Part shown: in pieces, positions 23,499 through 35,470 of the stretch
Layout: each line of letters begins with the position of its first letter
How positions within the stretch are numbered: the first letter of the stretch is position 1
Origin: Trema orientale
Taxonomy: Eukaryota; Streptophyta; Magnoliopsida; Rosales; Cannabaceae
Length of the DNA stretch: 64,000 nucleotides
Reading direction: 5' to 3'
Assembly: GCA_002914845.1 (NCBI GenBank)
Contig: JXTC01000158.1
Coordinates: forward strand, 201,556-265,555
Program-made: the position numbers and the translations under genes
The notes under the pieces: generated by a model
Database searches by the model: none
Told to the model about the DNA's origin: nothing
Seen by the model: only the letters and a program-made list of their open reading frames with translations

Positions 23499-24803
23499 AT
23501 TTAATTGAAAATTTAGAATTCCAAAATTTCTCATGCATCTTAACCCCATAAAATTATTTGCAACATATAGAAAAGGGTGAGTGAATGAGGCACGGCTAAG
23601 AAAGTCAGTGAACAAGTGAGTGAAGGTAGCACATGAAGGAGACACAACCGGGATCTATAGTAATTTATATTAATAGGTAGATTTATGTTAATAGATCTAC
23701 CTAGTTTACTTAATGAAATGTATAAAAACACATCTAAATCAATCTGAGATTTAACAAACAGCAATATAGTGAAAAAAGAAAAAGAAAAATTGCTGCATGA
23801 TAAATTTGTGCTCATAATGTTTGTTTTGAAAACAATTGCATCGGAAAAATATGAACTATAAAAGTTTTCCAGAGCAATAACTCATTTGAATACCAAATTT
23901 TTTTTCTTTTTTGAAAAAGAGTAAAGTCCACCAAAAAAAAAAAATCCAGTACCTTTTATGTTTTTGTATTTGAAAAAAGAGTAAAGTCCACCTCAAAAAA
24001 AATGTTGAACATAATTTCTTATGATATTAAATATAATTGGCATCACCTAATTCTATGTGGACGTATATAGTTTATTAAAATTAATATATAGAGTTGTTTT
24101 TACTAATATTGATTGAAGCAATGCTAGGTACGCCAATATCCTATACTAAATATTTATACCATATGAGTTGACATTCATTCATACTATTCATTTTTTAAGG
24201 TGAGAGTACACCAGTTAAAATTATGTAGCTAAAAATAATGCCACATCATTAGTGTAAGATTTTGGAGTTCTAATTTTTACCCTATTGATTAATTTCTAAA
24301 CTATTATACTGGTTCAAGTACTCTCTTTTGTTTTTTTTGTTTTTTTGTTTCACTTTATTTCTTATTTCATGGGACTAATACTTCATATTTCAAATTACCA
24401 AACTATCTAAATTACTTATATTAATATAGTGGAGAAATAATCTAAACCTTGCATTTAGTTTAGTAAAGTCAAGGCATCATATACGCTATATCTCACCAGA
24501 GATATGAACACATGTATAAGACCTTATTTATAAAAATTTTCAGAGAGAGAGAGAGAAAATATATGTATAAGACCTCTAAATGACGTTTTTTTTTAAAAAA
24601 AATTCTTAAAAAAGAAGTTCTAAAATGCAACTTTCAATTTTTGTTAATTGTCACGTAGTAGGATACATGTTTTACAATAACAAGTTCGTATGTTATGGTG
24701 CCTTTTCTCATGTTTACGATGTAAAGAAGTCCTAAATTACCTCTCTCCAACAAGTTTGTTACGTTATACAACATAAGTTTTACAATCACAAGTTAGTATA
24801 TTA
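23499..24803. other. AT-rich intergenic DNA with one faint TIR element
   Basis: No gene is recognised. At about 24204-24330 the ends ggtgagagtacaccagt and actggttcaagtactctc form a weak inverted repeat. The core, with gccacatcattagtgtaa, resembles that of the MITE at 36646-36778. A duplicated gagtaaagtccacc lies at about 23920 and 23978. Confidence 0.45.
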
Positions 24804-24808
24804 CGATG

Positions 24809-25948
24809 TGTCATAGGGTTAATTTTTCACTATAAACTTTTTCCCGTGATGGCACTAAGCACCACTCTTAGTCAGCCAACAACACACCAACAGAACACAC
24901 ACAATCAGGTCTATGTATTTGCCTCACACACTCGGCAGTGTTTGCCTCACACACTCACGAACTATGCACGTTTGGTTAAGTAATGAACACATAAGCCAAC
25001 ATATGAGAACTCTTCCCCAACCTTTTATTAATCTCACAAAAGGATACAAAGCAACGTGCAGGACATCACAACCTAATGACTCTTCCAATCAATTCACGTA
25101 TATATAAGCATGCATGTAAGCATGCATGGCAGTTGACACCCCCAACTGCCTAGGGTCGTGCTGTACAAGCCAGCATGCGCCAGCAACTCTTCTAGGCAGT
25201 TTCCTCAAACTGCCTGCTGCCTGAATCATAAGTTCCACGTGTAGCACAAGGGACATAGCCAATAACCGCCTGGTAACTGCTCGGTCTATTCCAGTATATA
25301 CGCACATGTCAAATGTGCTAATAAGCCACTGCTGGTAACTGCCCATAACCGCTCGGACATATCACCACGCGCACATGTCAAATGTGCTGGACGGCCAACT
25401 GCTGGTAACCATCGTTAACCGCTTAGCCTGACCATCGGGCACGCACATGTCAAATGTGTTTGGCCGTGTAACTGCATTGCACACATCAGCTCACGTGCAC
25501 GCGCACTTCCTATCACGTGTGCGTTTTCTGCTCGCTTCGTGCCACCGCGCACGAGTATCACCGCATCAGCCAGCTCACCCATGCGAGCACACAACATGCA
25601 TGGATTGTTGTGCGCGTGCACACGGCGCGCGCTGGTTCTCGGACGCACGCCTCTATGTGCGTTGGTTGCCATGCGCACGTACACAGCATTCGCCTATCAC
25701 CAGGTAGTGTTGCTACCATGCATCACTAAGTATGCCAACCTTCGAGTAACTATACACCAACTCGAACCATCTCAAGCCAATATGGCATATCTGAGTGCCG
25801 AATTACCGTGCCAAGGTCTTGCCCACCCAAGCAAGCCTTTGTCTTCTCGCATGGTGGTGTGTACTGCGTGCATCCTCCACCTTGGATTTGTGTCATAGTG
25901 CAACTCCTCACCATAACACGATCCTAATCACTGTCTAAGGGGCTATCA
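24809..25948 (-). repeat. Chromovirus 3' LTR (1140 bp)
   Basis: In minus orientation it starts TGATAGCCCCTTAG and ends CCCTATGACA. It contains three repeats of gcacatgtcaaatgtg about 70 bp apart (25302, 25371, 25443). It is GC-rich compared with its surroundings. Against the 5' LTR it carries about 75 bp more, mainly in the 25490-25560 region. Confidence 0.92.
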
Positions 25949-25960
25949 AACCACCCCCAC

Positions 25961-28900
25961 TAGAAGAAACCAAAGTCCTCGTCGGAAGGGTATCTAAGTA
26001 GGCGTTCAACTGATCTTCGAATTGCCACAAGGTTACCGCCTTCTTCCATGTAGCATCTGCCTCACCCTCGCCCTTCCACTGAATGAGAAATTCAGTGCGG
26101 CTGTTCTTCTTACTTGTACCCAAAGATCTATGATCTAGGATCTTTGTAATTTCCTTCTCAAATTGCTTCCTCATAGTAGGAGGAGCTCTCCTCACCATGA
26201 TTCGACCCTCAGCCGCATCCTCATGGTATTGTTTCAAGAAACTCACATGAAATGTTGGGTGTATCTTGAAATGCTTAGGCAACTGCAATCGATAAGCAAC
26301 GTTGCCCACCTTCTTCACAATCTCGAATGGGCCATCATATTTTTGCACTAATCCCTTGTGGAACCGCTTATCAGTCACCTTCTTCCAAATCTGAGGAGTT
26401 AATTTTAGCAACACTTTGTCCCCCACATTGAACTCCAGCTCCCTTTTATGCTTGTCAGCAAATTTCTTTATCCTCTTGGATGCTTTAGCTAGGCTATCCT
26501 GTGCCTGCTCAAGGAGCTCGGTTCTGTCTCTCGTAAATCTGTATGCCGTCAGACAGGACCCTTGGGACTTTTGCTTAGTTATTTCGTGTGGAGTCAAGGG
26601 CTGTCTCCCAAACACAATCTCACTAGGACTCATTCCAGTTGCTGAGGACTAATGAATATTGTAACAGAACTGGGCTACATCAAGTAACTCCACCTAATTT
26701 CGCTAGCTCGCAGTGACATAGTGCCATAGGTATTCCTCCAGCAATTGATTCATTCTCTCGGTCGGACCATCTATTTGTGAGTGATTTACAGTAGAAAACT
26801 TCAAATCTGACCCCAACATGTTGAACAATGTGGTCCAAAATCCGCCAGTGAACCGAGAATCTCTGTCACTCACGATATCCTCAGGCAAGCCAATGTATTT
26901 CACCATATTTTTCATGATCAACTCCGCAGCAACATCTGCTGGACATGCATGTGGTGTTAGAAAGAAGATCCCATATTTGTAAAATTGATCAACCACCACC
27001 AAGATTGATCTCATGCCCCTCACTTCTGGAAACCCCACAATAAAGTCCATGGAAATTGACTGCCATGGTTTCTCAGGAATGGGTAGTAGCTGCAGCAACC
27101 CTGTCTCTTTCTTCCTCTCTATCTTATCTTGCTGGCAATCCAAGCAAGTTTTCACGTAAAACTCCACCTCGTCCTCCATTTTTGGCCAGCAATATGACTT
27201 TCCTAGCAAAGCCATCATTCTTTCCACTCCTAGGTGATCAGCCCATTGTGAATCATGTGTTCCTCGTAGCAATTCTCGTCTCAGCCCACTATCACTTGGC
27301 ACATACAACCTGCTGCCCTTGGCATACAGCAAGTCATCATCAATCCAATATCGACGGACTGTGCCTTCAGTAACCTGCTATTTCAGCTTCAAAAACATGG
27401 AATCGAGTAAGGACTGCTCCCTCACCCAGTCGAGAAAAGTTGACTTCACTGAAGACAATGCTACCATATATGACTGTATGTCTTTCTTGCTTAGAGCATC
27501 CGCCACTTGATTTTGTGTTCCAGGCTTGTGGATCCACACAAATCTACAAGAAATTCTTGCCAGCGAGCTTGTTTTGGAGTCAATTTCTTCTGAGTCTTGA
27601 AGTAGGTGTTAGCCACATTGTCAGTGTACACCTGAACTTCATCCTCAGCAAGTAGTGCCTCTAAGCATCAAGGCAATATACTATCGCGGTCATCTCTTTT
27701 TCATGCACCGAATATCTCTGCTCTGTATCCTTCAGCTTTCTACTTTCGAAGGCTAGAGGATGACCATCCTGGATAAGTACACTACCAATGGCCTTATCTG
27801 ATGCACCTGTTTGGATCTCGAATGGCTTCTCAAAATCAGGCGACCTTAGGACCAGTTCTAATGAAACATCAACCTTCATCTTGTCAAAAGCCTCCTGACA
27901 CTCGTCTGTCCACCCCCATTTGTGATCTTTCTTGAGTAAATCCGTCAAGGGACTAACTTTTTTGGAATGGCCCTTGATGAACTTTTGATAATAGTTGGCT
28001 AAGCCCAGAAAAGATCTCAAGTCAGTAACCTTCTTTGGGACAGGCCAATCAACAATGGCCTTGATTTTCTTCTCATCCATTCTGATATGCCCTTTACTAA
28101 TCTAGTGTCCTAAGAATTTCACCTCTTGGCGACAAAACTTGCATTTCTTCTTCTTAACATACAGTTTGTATTCCCTTAACTTAGAGAATACTTCCCTCAA
28201 ATATAACAAGTGATCATCCAATGACTCACTATAGATAACAATATTGTCCAGATATACAATCACAAATCGGTCTAGGAACTCATACAGAACATCATTCATC
28301 AAATTGCAGAAAATTACAGGAGCGTTGGTCAAGCCAAATGGCATGACCAGAAACTCATATGACCCATACTTCGTCACACAAGCAATTTTTGCCTCGTCTT
28401 CTACTGCAATCCTCACTTGCCAGTAACCAGACCATAGGTCCAATTTTGTAAAATAGGAAGCTTTGAACAGCCTATCGAACAAATCAGTAGCATTAGGCAC
28501 TGGATACTTGTTTTTCACATTGACTTTGTTCAAGGCCTGATAATCCACACACATTCGCATGGATCCATCCTGTTTCTTTTGGAATAAAACTGGGGCACCG
28601 TAAGGAGCTTTGGATGGCTGAATCAGCCCCGCATTCAGCAACTCATCTAATTGTTTCTGCAACTCCACCAACTCTGATGGAGCATTCTGTAGGGAGCCTT
28701 GGCTGGAGGCCGGGTCCCTAGTTTCAACTCGATCTTGTGATCAATTGCCCTCTTTGGTGGGAGTGTTTTGGGTAGTTCAGGTGGCATTGTGTCAGCGAAT
28801 TCATCCAACAGATCCGTTACACGATCAGGCACTTCCTCGAATTGTTCTTGTTTTATTTCGATCAACACAGCAACGTATGCATGCTCACCCCTCTTTACAC

Positions 28901-29288
28901 CCGCTTTGAATTGCTTGGCAGATTGCAATTCAATCTCCTTTGATTTTCCAACATCTGGACCTTTGGACACCGCATGCAGAAAGCAAGGGTTCCGTTCATC
29001 ACCAATAAGAATTCCCTTGAGGTGTGACGTAACAAACACTTTGGCCAACCCCAGAAGCTCAATGCCAAGTATCATATCAAAATCATCAAGAGGCACCGCC
29101 ATGAAGTTACACTCCGTCTGCCAAGTGCCAACTTTTAAACTACTCACTGCTGAGCCATGGATAGGTATAGCATCTGAATTCACCGCCTTTAGTTTGGTGG
29201 AATTCTTTGCAACAACCAACCCCAACTGATCAGCAACACGCCGTGACAAAAAGTTGTTTGTGGCACCTGTGTCTATCATGGCCGTCAC
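25961..29288 (-). mobile_element. Chromovirus pol region
   Basis: On the minus strand, the order is: aspartic protease (MIDTGATNNFLSRRVADQLG, about 29280), reverse transcriptase ([18 protein letters not shown] about 28540; [18 protein letters not shown] about 28340), RNase H ([20 protein letters not shown] about 27800), integrase zinc region and core (CWPKMEDEVEFYVKTCLDCQ about 27170; SISMDFIVGFPEV about 27050; IVSDRDSRFTGGFW about 26870), and chromodomain (TEFLIQWKGEGEADATWK about 26080). The chromodomain would steer integration towards marked chromatin. The coding sequence is interrupted by several breaks and is a fossil. Confidence 0.9.
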
Positions 29289-29299
29289 TTTCCTGCCGT

Positions 29300-30496
29300 T
29301 TACCTACGTCATCAAGTACATCAGACCCTTGAAGTGAGTCTGTTTTTCCGTTATGATTACATTAAGTAACTGCAAGGGATTTATCCGAGAAGTCCCTTCT
29401 ATCGGGTCATGATCCGCATCACTATCTTGAGTAATCAGTGCGCTCAATTTTTCTCTTTTTGGACAATCTCGCAGTATGTGTAGACCATTACAGATGTAAC
29501 AGCCCGTAGCCTTGCCCTTATCGGTGGATGCAACCGTCGCACCTGCACCTTTTTTGTTGTTGTTGTTCCCCCAATTCTTCTTCTTCTCAGACTTTTTACC
29601 ATCCATCGAAGAAGAGGATTTGTTTTTCTAGCTGTCCTTTCCTTTCTTGTTTTCTACACTCAAACCAGAAGGGACATACTTATAATCTACCAACTTCTCA
29701 GTAGCAGCTATGGCTGTAGGAAGGTCCTGAATAGTCTGCCTCCGTATCTCAGCCTAGGCCCAAGGCTATAGTCCAGACAAGAAGTTGAACATCTTGTCTT
29801 CTTCAGACATGTTCCTTATATCCAGCAATAAAGAATTGAATTCTTTCACATAGTCACGCACTAAACCCGTGTGCTTCAATCTCTTGAGGGACTCCCTTGC
29901 AACCCAAGCCGTGTTGCAAGGTAGGAATTGATCTTTCAACTCCTTTTTCAGCGTCTCCCAAGCCTCAATCTTGGGTCTACCCGCAGTAGCATCATATTCC
30001 ATCCGGGTCCTCCACCATAGTTTCGCATCCCCGGTCAGGTACATGCTTATTATTGTGATACGTTCTCCCTCAGGAATATGAGCAGCCTTGAAATACTGCT
30101 CCACATCCCAAAAGAAGTTCTCTAACTCCTTCGAATTTCGAGAACCATTGAAAGTTTTGGTTCAGGGACTCTGATTTTTGAAGTACCGACACCACCATCC
30201 CCATGACCAGGGGGAGGGTTATTCAAAGCCCTCTTCACCAGCACCAATTCTTTCTCGAGGGTTTTCACCCTTTCATCGACCGAATCCGCCATGGATTTAG
30301 TGTTCTCTACCGAAGTGAATATCTAATTCTCGAGATCTTTCCTCAAATCCGACACAGTGTTTTGCAGCAGCAACATTTGCTCGAAAAACACTGTTGATTG
30401 ATCCACTAAACTCGTGCCATCGTCCCCTTGGGGAATGCCAACAATTTCCTCAAGCTAATTGACTCGTTCCCTTATTTCAGGAACACTACCAGCCAT
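29300..30496 (-). mobile_element. Chromovirus gag region
   Basis: The first ATG after the primer site is at 30496 (reading MAGS). A heptad-like N-terminal region follows, then the gag core with MEQYFKAAHIPEGER and GDAKLWWRTRME (about 30100-30020), and a zinc knuckle GCYICNGLHILRDCPKREK (about 29500). The CX2CX3HX4C spacing, as I recall, is seen in some plant chromoviruses. It would form the particle shell and package RNA. It is broken. Confidence 0.85.
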
Positions 30497-30504
30497 CGTC
30501 ATAG

Positions 30505-30519
30505 CCGGCTCTGATACCA
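30505..30519 (-). other. Primer binding site (tRNA-iMet)
   Basis: The minus strand reads TGGTATCAGAGCCGG two bases after the 5' LTR. This is the standard complement of the initiator methionine tRNA 3' end. Confidence 0.92.
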
Positions 30520-30521
30520 GT

Positions 30522-31586
30522 TGTCATGGGGTTAATTTTTCACTATAAACTTTTTCCCATAACGGCACTAAGCACCACTCTTAGTCAACCAACAACACAC
30601 CAACAGAACACACACAATCAGGTCTTAGTGTTTGGCTCACATACTCGGCAGTGTTTGCCTCACACACTCACGAACTATGCACGTTTGGTTAAGTAATAAA
30701 CACATAAGCCAACATACGGGAACTCTTCCCAACCTTTTCTTTTATTAATCTCACAAAAGGATACAAGGCAACGTGTAAGATATCATAATGTGATGACTCT
30801 GCCAATCAATTCACGTATATATAAGCATGCATGCAAGCATTTATGGCAGTTGACACCCCCAACTGTCTAGGGTTGTGCTGTATAAGCCAGCGTGCGCTAG
30901 CAACTCTACTGGGCAGTTTCCTCAAACTGCCTGCTGCTTGAATCACAAGTTCCACGTGCAGCACAAGAGACACAGCCAATAACTGCCTGGTAACTGCTCA
31001 GTCTATTCCAGCATACACGCACATATCAAATGTGCTAATCAGCCACTGCTGGTAACTACCCATAACCGCTCGAACATATGACCACGCGCATATGTCAAAT
31101 GTGCTAGACGGCCAACTACTGGTAACCGTCGTCAACTGCTTAGCCTGACCACTGGGCACGCACATGTCAAATGTGTTTTGCCGTGTTACCACATTGCACG
31201 CATCAGCCAGCTCACCCATGTGAGCACACAGCACGCATGGATTGTTGTGCACGCACTGGTTCTCGGACACGCCTCTGCGTGTGTTGGTTGCCATGCGCGC
31301 GTATACAGCGCGCGCGGCCTGCCTGGTGCACCCATCACCAGGCAGTGTTGCTACCATGCATCACCAAGTATGCCAACCTTCGAGCAACCATACACTAACT
31401 CGAACTATCTCAAGCCAATATGGCACATCCGAGTGCCTAATTACCGTGCCAAGTTCTTGCCCACCCATGCAAGCCTTAGTGTTCTCGCATGGTGGTGTGC
31501 ACTGCGTGCATCCTCCACCTTAGATTCGTGTCATGGTGCAACTCCTCACTATAACACGATCCTAATCACCGACTAAGGGGCTAACA
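30522..31586 (-). repeat. Chromovirus 5' LTR (1065 bp)
   Basis: In minus orientation it starts TGTTAGCCCCTTAGTCGG and ends CCCCATGACA. It aligns with 24809-25948 throughout, except for indels. The same three catgtcaaatgtg repeats recur near 31018, 31087 and 31159. Confidence 0.92.
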
Positions 31587-31591
31587 CGATG

Positions 31592-33340
31592 TTTTTCTCA
31601 CTTCCATGATGCAAACATTTCTTGAATTTACCATACTCTCCCTCACTGTCTAGCTTATATAATCATCGCTTATTTTGCTAAAATTACAAAAATAAACTTT
31701 TTGATTTACTTTCACAAGTACCAAGAAAGTTTTTTTTTATTGTAAATTATAGAATCAGTTGCCACGACCGGTTATAACAAGTTAACAAAAGACCCATTCT
31801 TTTGCCAAGTGTCTTCTGTGCGGTGAGGGACTTATTGCAAAAATAATAACGAGCAATATATAAAGTTGTACAAATATAACAAACTTATATAATAAATTTT
31901 AAAACAAATTTAAAGTTATCAAAATTTTGCTCCAATAATAAATATGCTATGAAATTGGAATCGTCCACAAATCAACAGATCCTGCAAAATAATAACAACG
32001 TTATTGGTAGAGGCCTATGTGTCATATAGTTTCCTTAAATCTGATTCGCCTCCTCTACCAGACTGTTTGAGGATTATAACAATGTCAATATCTCAAGATA
32101 CAACTAGGAAGAGCAACAAGGCAAGTACTGGACTTTTTCCTAGGCAAGGCAAACTGGAATATACTCTGAACTCTATCACACTAAGGACTTTAGCCACGAT
32201 CTTCCTAAAACTCGAAGAACTAAGGCTAGCTAGAAACTAAGAACTCTTAGCAGAGCGAAGAACTAGAAAGATAACGCATGAGAGAATAAGAGGAATGCTC
32301 AATTTTTGGTGTGTGGAATGAGGAGGAAGAAGCCTTCTTTTATAGTTTCTAAAATAGTAGTTGTAAACCTTTGAAGTTAACACCCTATAATGGCCACGAA
32401 GCCAAAAATTTAGCTATTACAACCTGCCAACCCATGCAAAACGTCGGCTATTACAATATGCTAACCCAAGCAACAAAACGTCCATAATATTTAATGGCTT
32501 TAAGGCTCGGTAGTTTTGGTATTAAAAACAAAGATTATAAACTGTTACACAATCAAACTTGTTACGTACCATTTGTAAGAAGTAAAAATGTCAAAAAAAA
32601 AGGAAAAATAATCTGAAACCGTAATAAAAGATTGGGTTTACTATAATCCAAGTTTCAACCCATCATTCGTATTCATAGATGTGGACACACACAAGCCTAT
32701 CTAAATTCAGGCCCAAACCCAACGATTTGTACCCCCACTGCGTGCGCCTGAGAGAGCATCTATGGTAGTCAAGCTTACTACGATCTCAAAACATGACACT
32801 ATATATGCCACTAAGACCAACCTTCTCCCACTAATGTGGGACTTTAGCTTTTACCTTTCTTCTTTTCTTTTTTTTTTTTTTCAACTCCAAAGATGCACTC
32901 TTGGACAATAATTTATCTTTCATCCGTGCACCATTTTGAGCATGTGAATATATGAAATTGATGTTATCACAGAGGAGAACAAGAATTCATCATGACTTTT
33001 TATCAACAAAATATGGGTCCTACTCTATTTTTGGCCTCAAAATGATTCATGAAATAAAAGTTATTAACACTTTTTGACTTCACAATGCACTTAGGCTTCC
33101 AAGCCTAATATTTTAACCCATTTTCTAGTAGGACTTAGTGCCTCAAATAGCCATGAAGGACTACATAAGAGCTATATTTATTACTATAGTTTAAAAATGA
33201 ATGTACATAGGGAAAAGAGATTTATTCCAACTGCTTGTTAAATATTTTATTATTTTTTCTGTTTTAGACTTTAGCCTTTCAACGAGCTTTGCACATTAGA
33301 GCTCTTTAATATGCCTTATCTGAGTTATGCTGATCACAGA
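31592..33340. other. Intergenic DNA with a minus-strand promoter-like block
   Basis: No coding gene is recognised. On the minus strand, 32900-31985 looks like a transcription start region: a gtcccacattagtgggag motif (about 32835), a TATA-like actataaaagaagg (about 32340), then a CT-rich leader with ttcttcctcctcattccac. This resembles an LTR U3-R-U5 or an old promoter. No matching second LTR or primer site is visible. Confidence 0.35.
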
Positions 33341-33346
33341 AAGACT

Positions 33347-33450
33347 CGTGATATATAGGACATTGGGTTTATCAAAATGAAAAATTAAAAATTAGGATCG
33401 TGATATATAGGATATTGGGTCTATCAAAATGAAAAATTGAAAACTAGGTC
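33347..33450. repeat. Tandem duplication, 52-bp unit x2
   Basis: Both units start cgtgatatatagga and contain atcaaaatgaaaaatt. They are nearly identical. Confidence 0.8.
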
Positions 33451-33477
33451 TCGTATGATGTTTTTAGAAAAAAAAAA

Positions 33478-33826
33478 AAAGAAGTAGAAAAATACGGTGA
33501 TATTGTAGATCCGGTACCTTTTTTATTAGAAAAATACCTTTTAAAAAAATATTTAGAAAAATATCATTTTTAAAATAGTAACTAGCAACTGGTAACCAGT
33601 TTTCTAGTACTGATAACTAGTAACGAAAGATATTTATAACTAGTAACCGGTAACTAGTTTTCAGAAACTAGTAACCATTTTAAAAATAGTATTTTCCTAA
33701 AAAAAATTTAAAAAGTGATATTATTCTAATAAAAACCGTATGGGAAATTAAAAAAAATAAAAATTGACCTTCATATTTTTGTAATTCGTTTTGCTTTTAT
33801 AGATAAAAGTGTTAGAAACCCTTTAT
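33478..33826 (-). mobile_element. Foldback element of the ctaacactt family, copy 2
   Basis: Read on the minus strand it begins GGGTTTCTAACACTTTTA and shares the cggtttttattagaa arms and actagtaaccggtaactag core of copy 1 at 21617. Confidence 0.6.
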
Positions 33827-34010
33827 AAAATTGGGCTAATCCCAAACGTTATAAATCATAGGCTGCTCCTTTTTTTTAAAAAAGAAAAAAATATAGTCAT
33901 GTACAATAATCTTCATTATAATTTATTACTCAAAGTTTTTTATTTTTATAAACTAATTATTACTAAAAATATGGTGTATATTATAATGCAAGTTGATCCA
34001 CCGGTACGTA
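33827..34010. other. Short AT-rich spacer
   Basis: Nothing recognised apart from the hAT target duplication at its right end. Confidence 0.5.
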
Positions 34011-34785
34011 CAATGGCGGAGGCATGCAAGGGGGGCAAATGATCCCTTGAATATTTCTTATTTAATAAATTTGTATATAAATTTTAGTTATGGTCAACAT
34101 TTCCCCTTCTGGAATTTAAATTCACACATATGCCCCCTCTAAAAGTTAATCGTTTGTATCTGACATTTTAAAGCTTAATGTTAATAGATGTCAGACTTCG
34201 ATTAGCCCAACACCAATGAGTCATGTAGCTCGTTTAGTGAAATTAGTTTAATTTCTCTCTTTTTGAGAAAAAAGACAAGAATCAGATTATTTTGAGTCTA
34301 ATTGTCTTTTTTGGGACTAGAATACAGGATAAATTTTTTAAAGGAGTAAAATTTGGGTCCACATTGATTAAAAAAATACAATTGCTCTTATGAGATTATC
34401 AACATACACGGTACCTCATGAAATTATTTTCATTTTGAAAACCAAGAAGAGAGATAGAGACAGTACTTTCAAAGAGAGAAACAATGAAAAACCTTCTCAA
34501 ACCAACTTCAAAATCCCAAAATCTGACGAGAAATCAGCTTTTAATTATGTAAAATCAGTCTCTCATCTCTTAAGCTCTCTATCAAGCACCATTTGGCATA
34601 ATTTACCCAAATAGTGAGAACACAAAGCAGCCCCGTCCTCATCCTCATCTCGAACGCTGGCAAAGAAAAATGAACGACTATTTCACCTTTGAAGACTCGA
34701 ATAATCTAGCTCTTCATGGTTTTACGAGCATTATTTGACTATTATCTTGTGCCCATCCTGGATATGGATTCTCGCTCTGCCACTA
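34011..34785. mobile_element. Non-autonomous hAT element (775 bp)
   Basis: The termini are caatggcggagg and, inverted, tagtggcagagc, both close to the CAGTGGCGGAGCC-type ends of plant hAT elements. The flanks are ggtacgta (34003-34010) and ggtatgta (34786-34793), an 8-bp target duplication with one difference. The interior has no transposase. The spacer sequence is an open stretch only by chance. Confidence 0.75.
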
Positions 34786-35015
34786 GGTATGTACCTTAGC
34801 TAAGGCACATTATATAAGTACTAGTATATATAAATATAACTATATTAAAAGAGTGAGTGAATAGGAATAGGTACTATTCATTGAGTCAAATTATTTTGTT
34901 CCTTAGTTATTATTCAATAGGAAGTTATTCTGTTATTTGTGTTCAAGCTCAACAAGAGGTAACTGATTCCACTCAAATAATAATAATAATAATAATATAA
35001 TATTAAAAAAAAAAA

Positions 35016-35470
35016 GATTTTTGGTCTTTTATCAGAAAAACGCATGTCTTTTCACTAATATCAGATAAAACTTTTTCTTTGTGTTTTTCTATAATCAAAT
35101 CTTACTAGATTTACATGTATAGTCAAAATTAGAGTTAAAATTATTAATAAAAGCAAATGCTTCTAACTTTTGAAATCAAACAATAGAATTCAAAAAAAGA
35201 ATTTTTGTATATTTTAAAGATGTTACTACTTGATTCGTAAAAGATTATGGATCATTTTTTTTTTTTTTTTGTCTAGATGGTAGCCTTTTGGTTATTTTTG
35301 TAGATGCCAATTGAAGGTTGTAAAGAGTAAAGAAGTTTCTGCAATAATTTTATACCTCAATTTTGACTATATATTTGAATCCAATGAGAATTGATAGAAA
35401 AACACAAATAAAAAATTTTATTTGATACTAATGAATATGGGTGGATTTTTTTGCTAAAAGACTAAAAGTG
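35016..35470. mobile_element. Long foldback element (about 455 bp)
   Basis: The two halves are imperfect inverted copies. The left half has ggtctttta, ctttgtgtttttctat and agtcaaaatt, and the inverse of the right half has the same words in the same order. The arms are close to 200 bp with a short centre near 35250. No coding sequence. The superfamily is not known. Confidence 0.7.

Larger units (their letters stand above)
24809..31586 (-). mobile_element. Ty3/gypsy chromovirus, end to end but decayed
   Basis: This is a minus-strand LTR retrotransposon of 6778 bp with a perfect 5-bp target duplication CGATG (24804-24808 and 31587-31591). It has two LTRs (30522-31586 at its 5' end, 24809-25948 at its 3' end), a tRNA-iMet primer site (30508-30519) and a polypurine tract (25949-25960). 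Gag, protease, reverse transcriptase, RNase H, integrase and a C-terminal chromodomain follow in the Ty3/gypsy order. The chromodomain identifies a chromovirus, possibly the Galadriel or Reina group. The LTRs differ at roughly 7-8% of positions in the stretch compared by eye, suggesting a few million years. All parts are present, but the coding region has several breaks. Confidence 0.93.

Noticed and set aside
25415-25898. Several open frames in the chromovirus 3' LTR (and 30998-31576 in the 5' LTR)
   Set aside because: They fall inside GC-rich LTR sequence, appear on both strands, differ between the two LTRs and match no protein family.
26163-29229. Plus-strand open frames across the chromovirus
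   Set aside because: They are antisense shadows of the minus-strand gag-pol region.
34390-34614. Small plus-strand gene in the 34-kb region
   Set aside because: It lies wholly inside a non-autonomous hAT element and has no recognisable domain.
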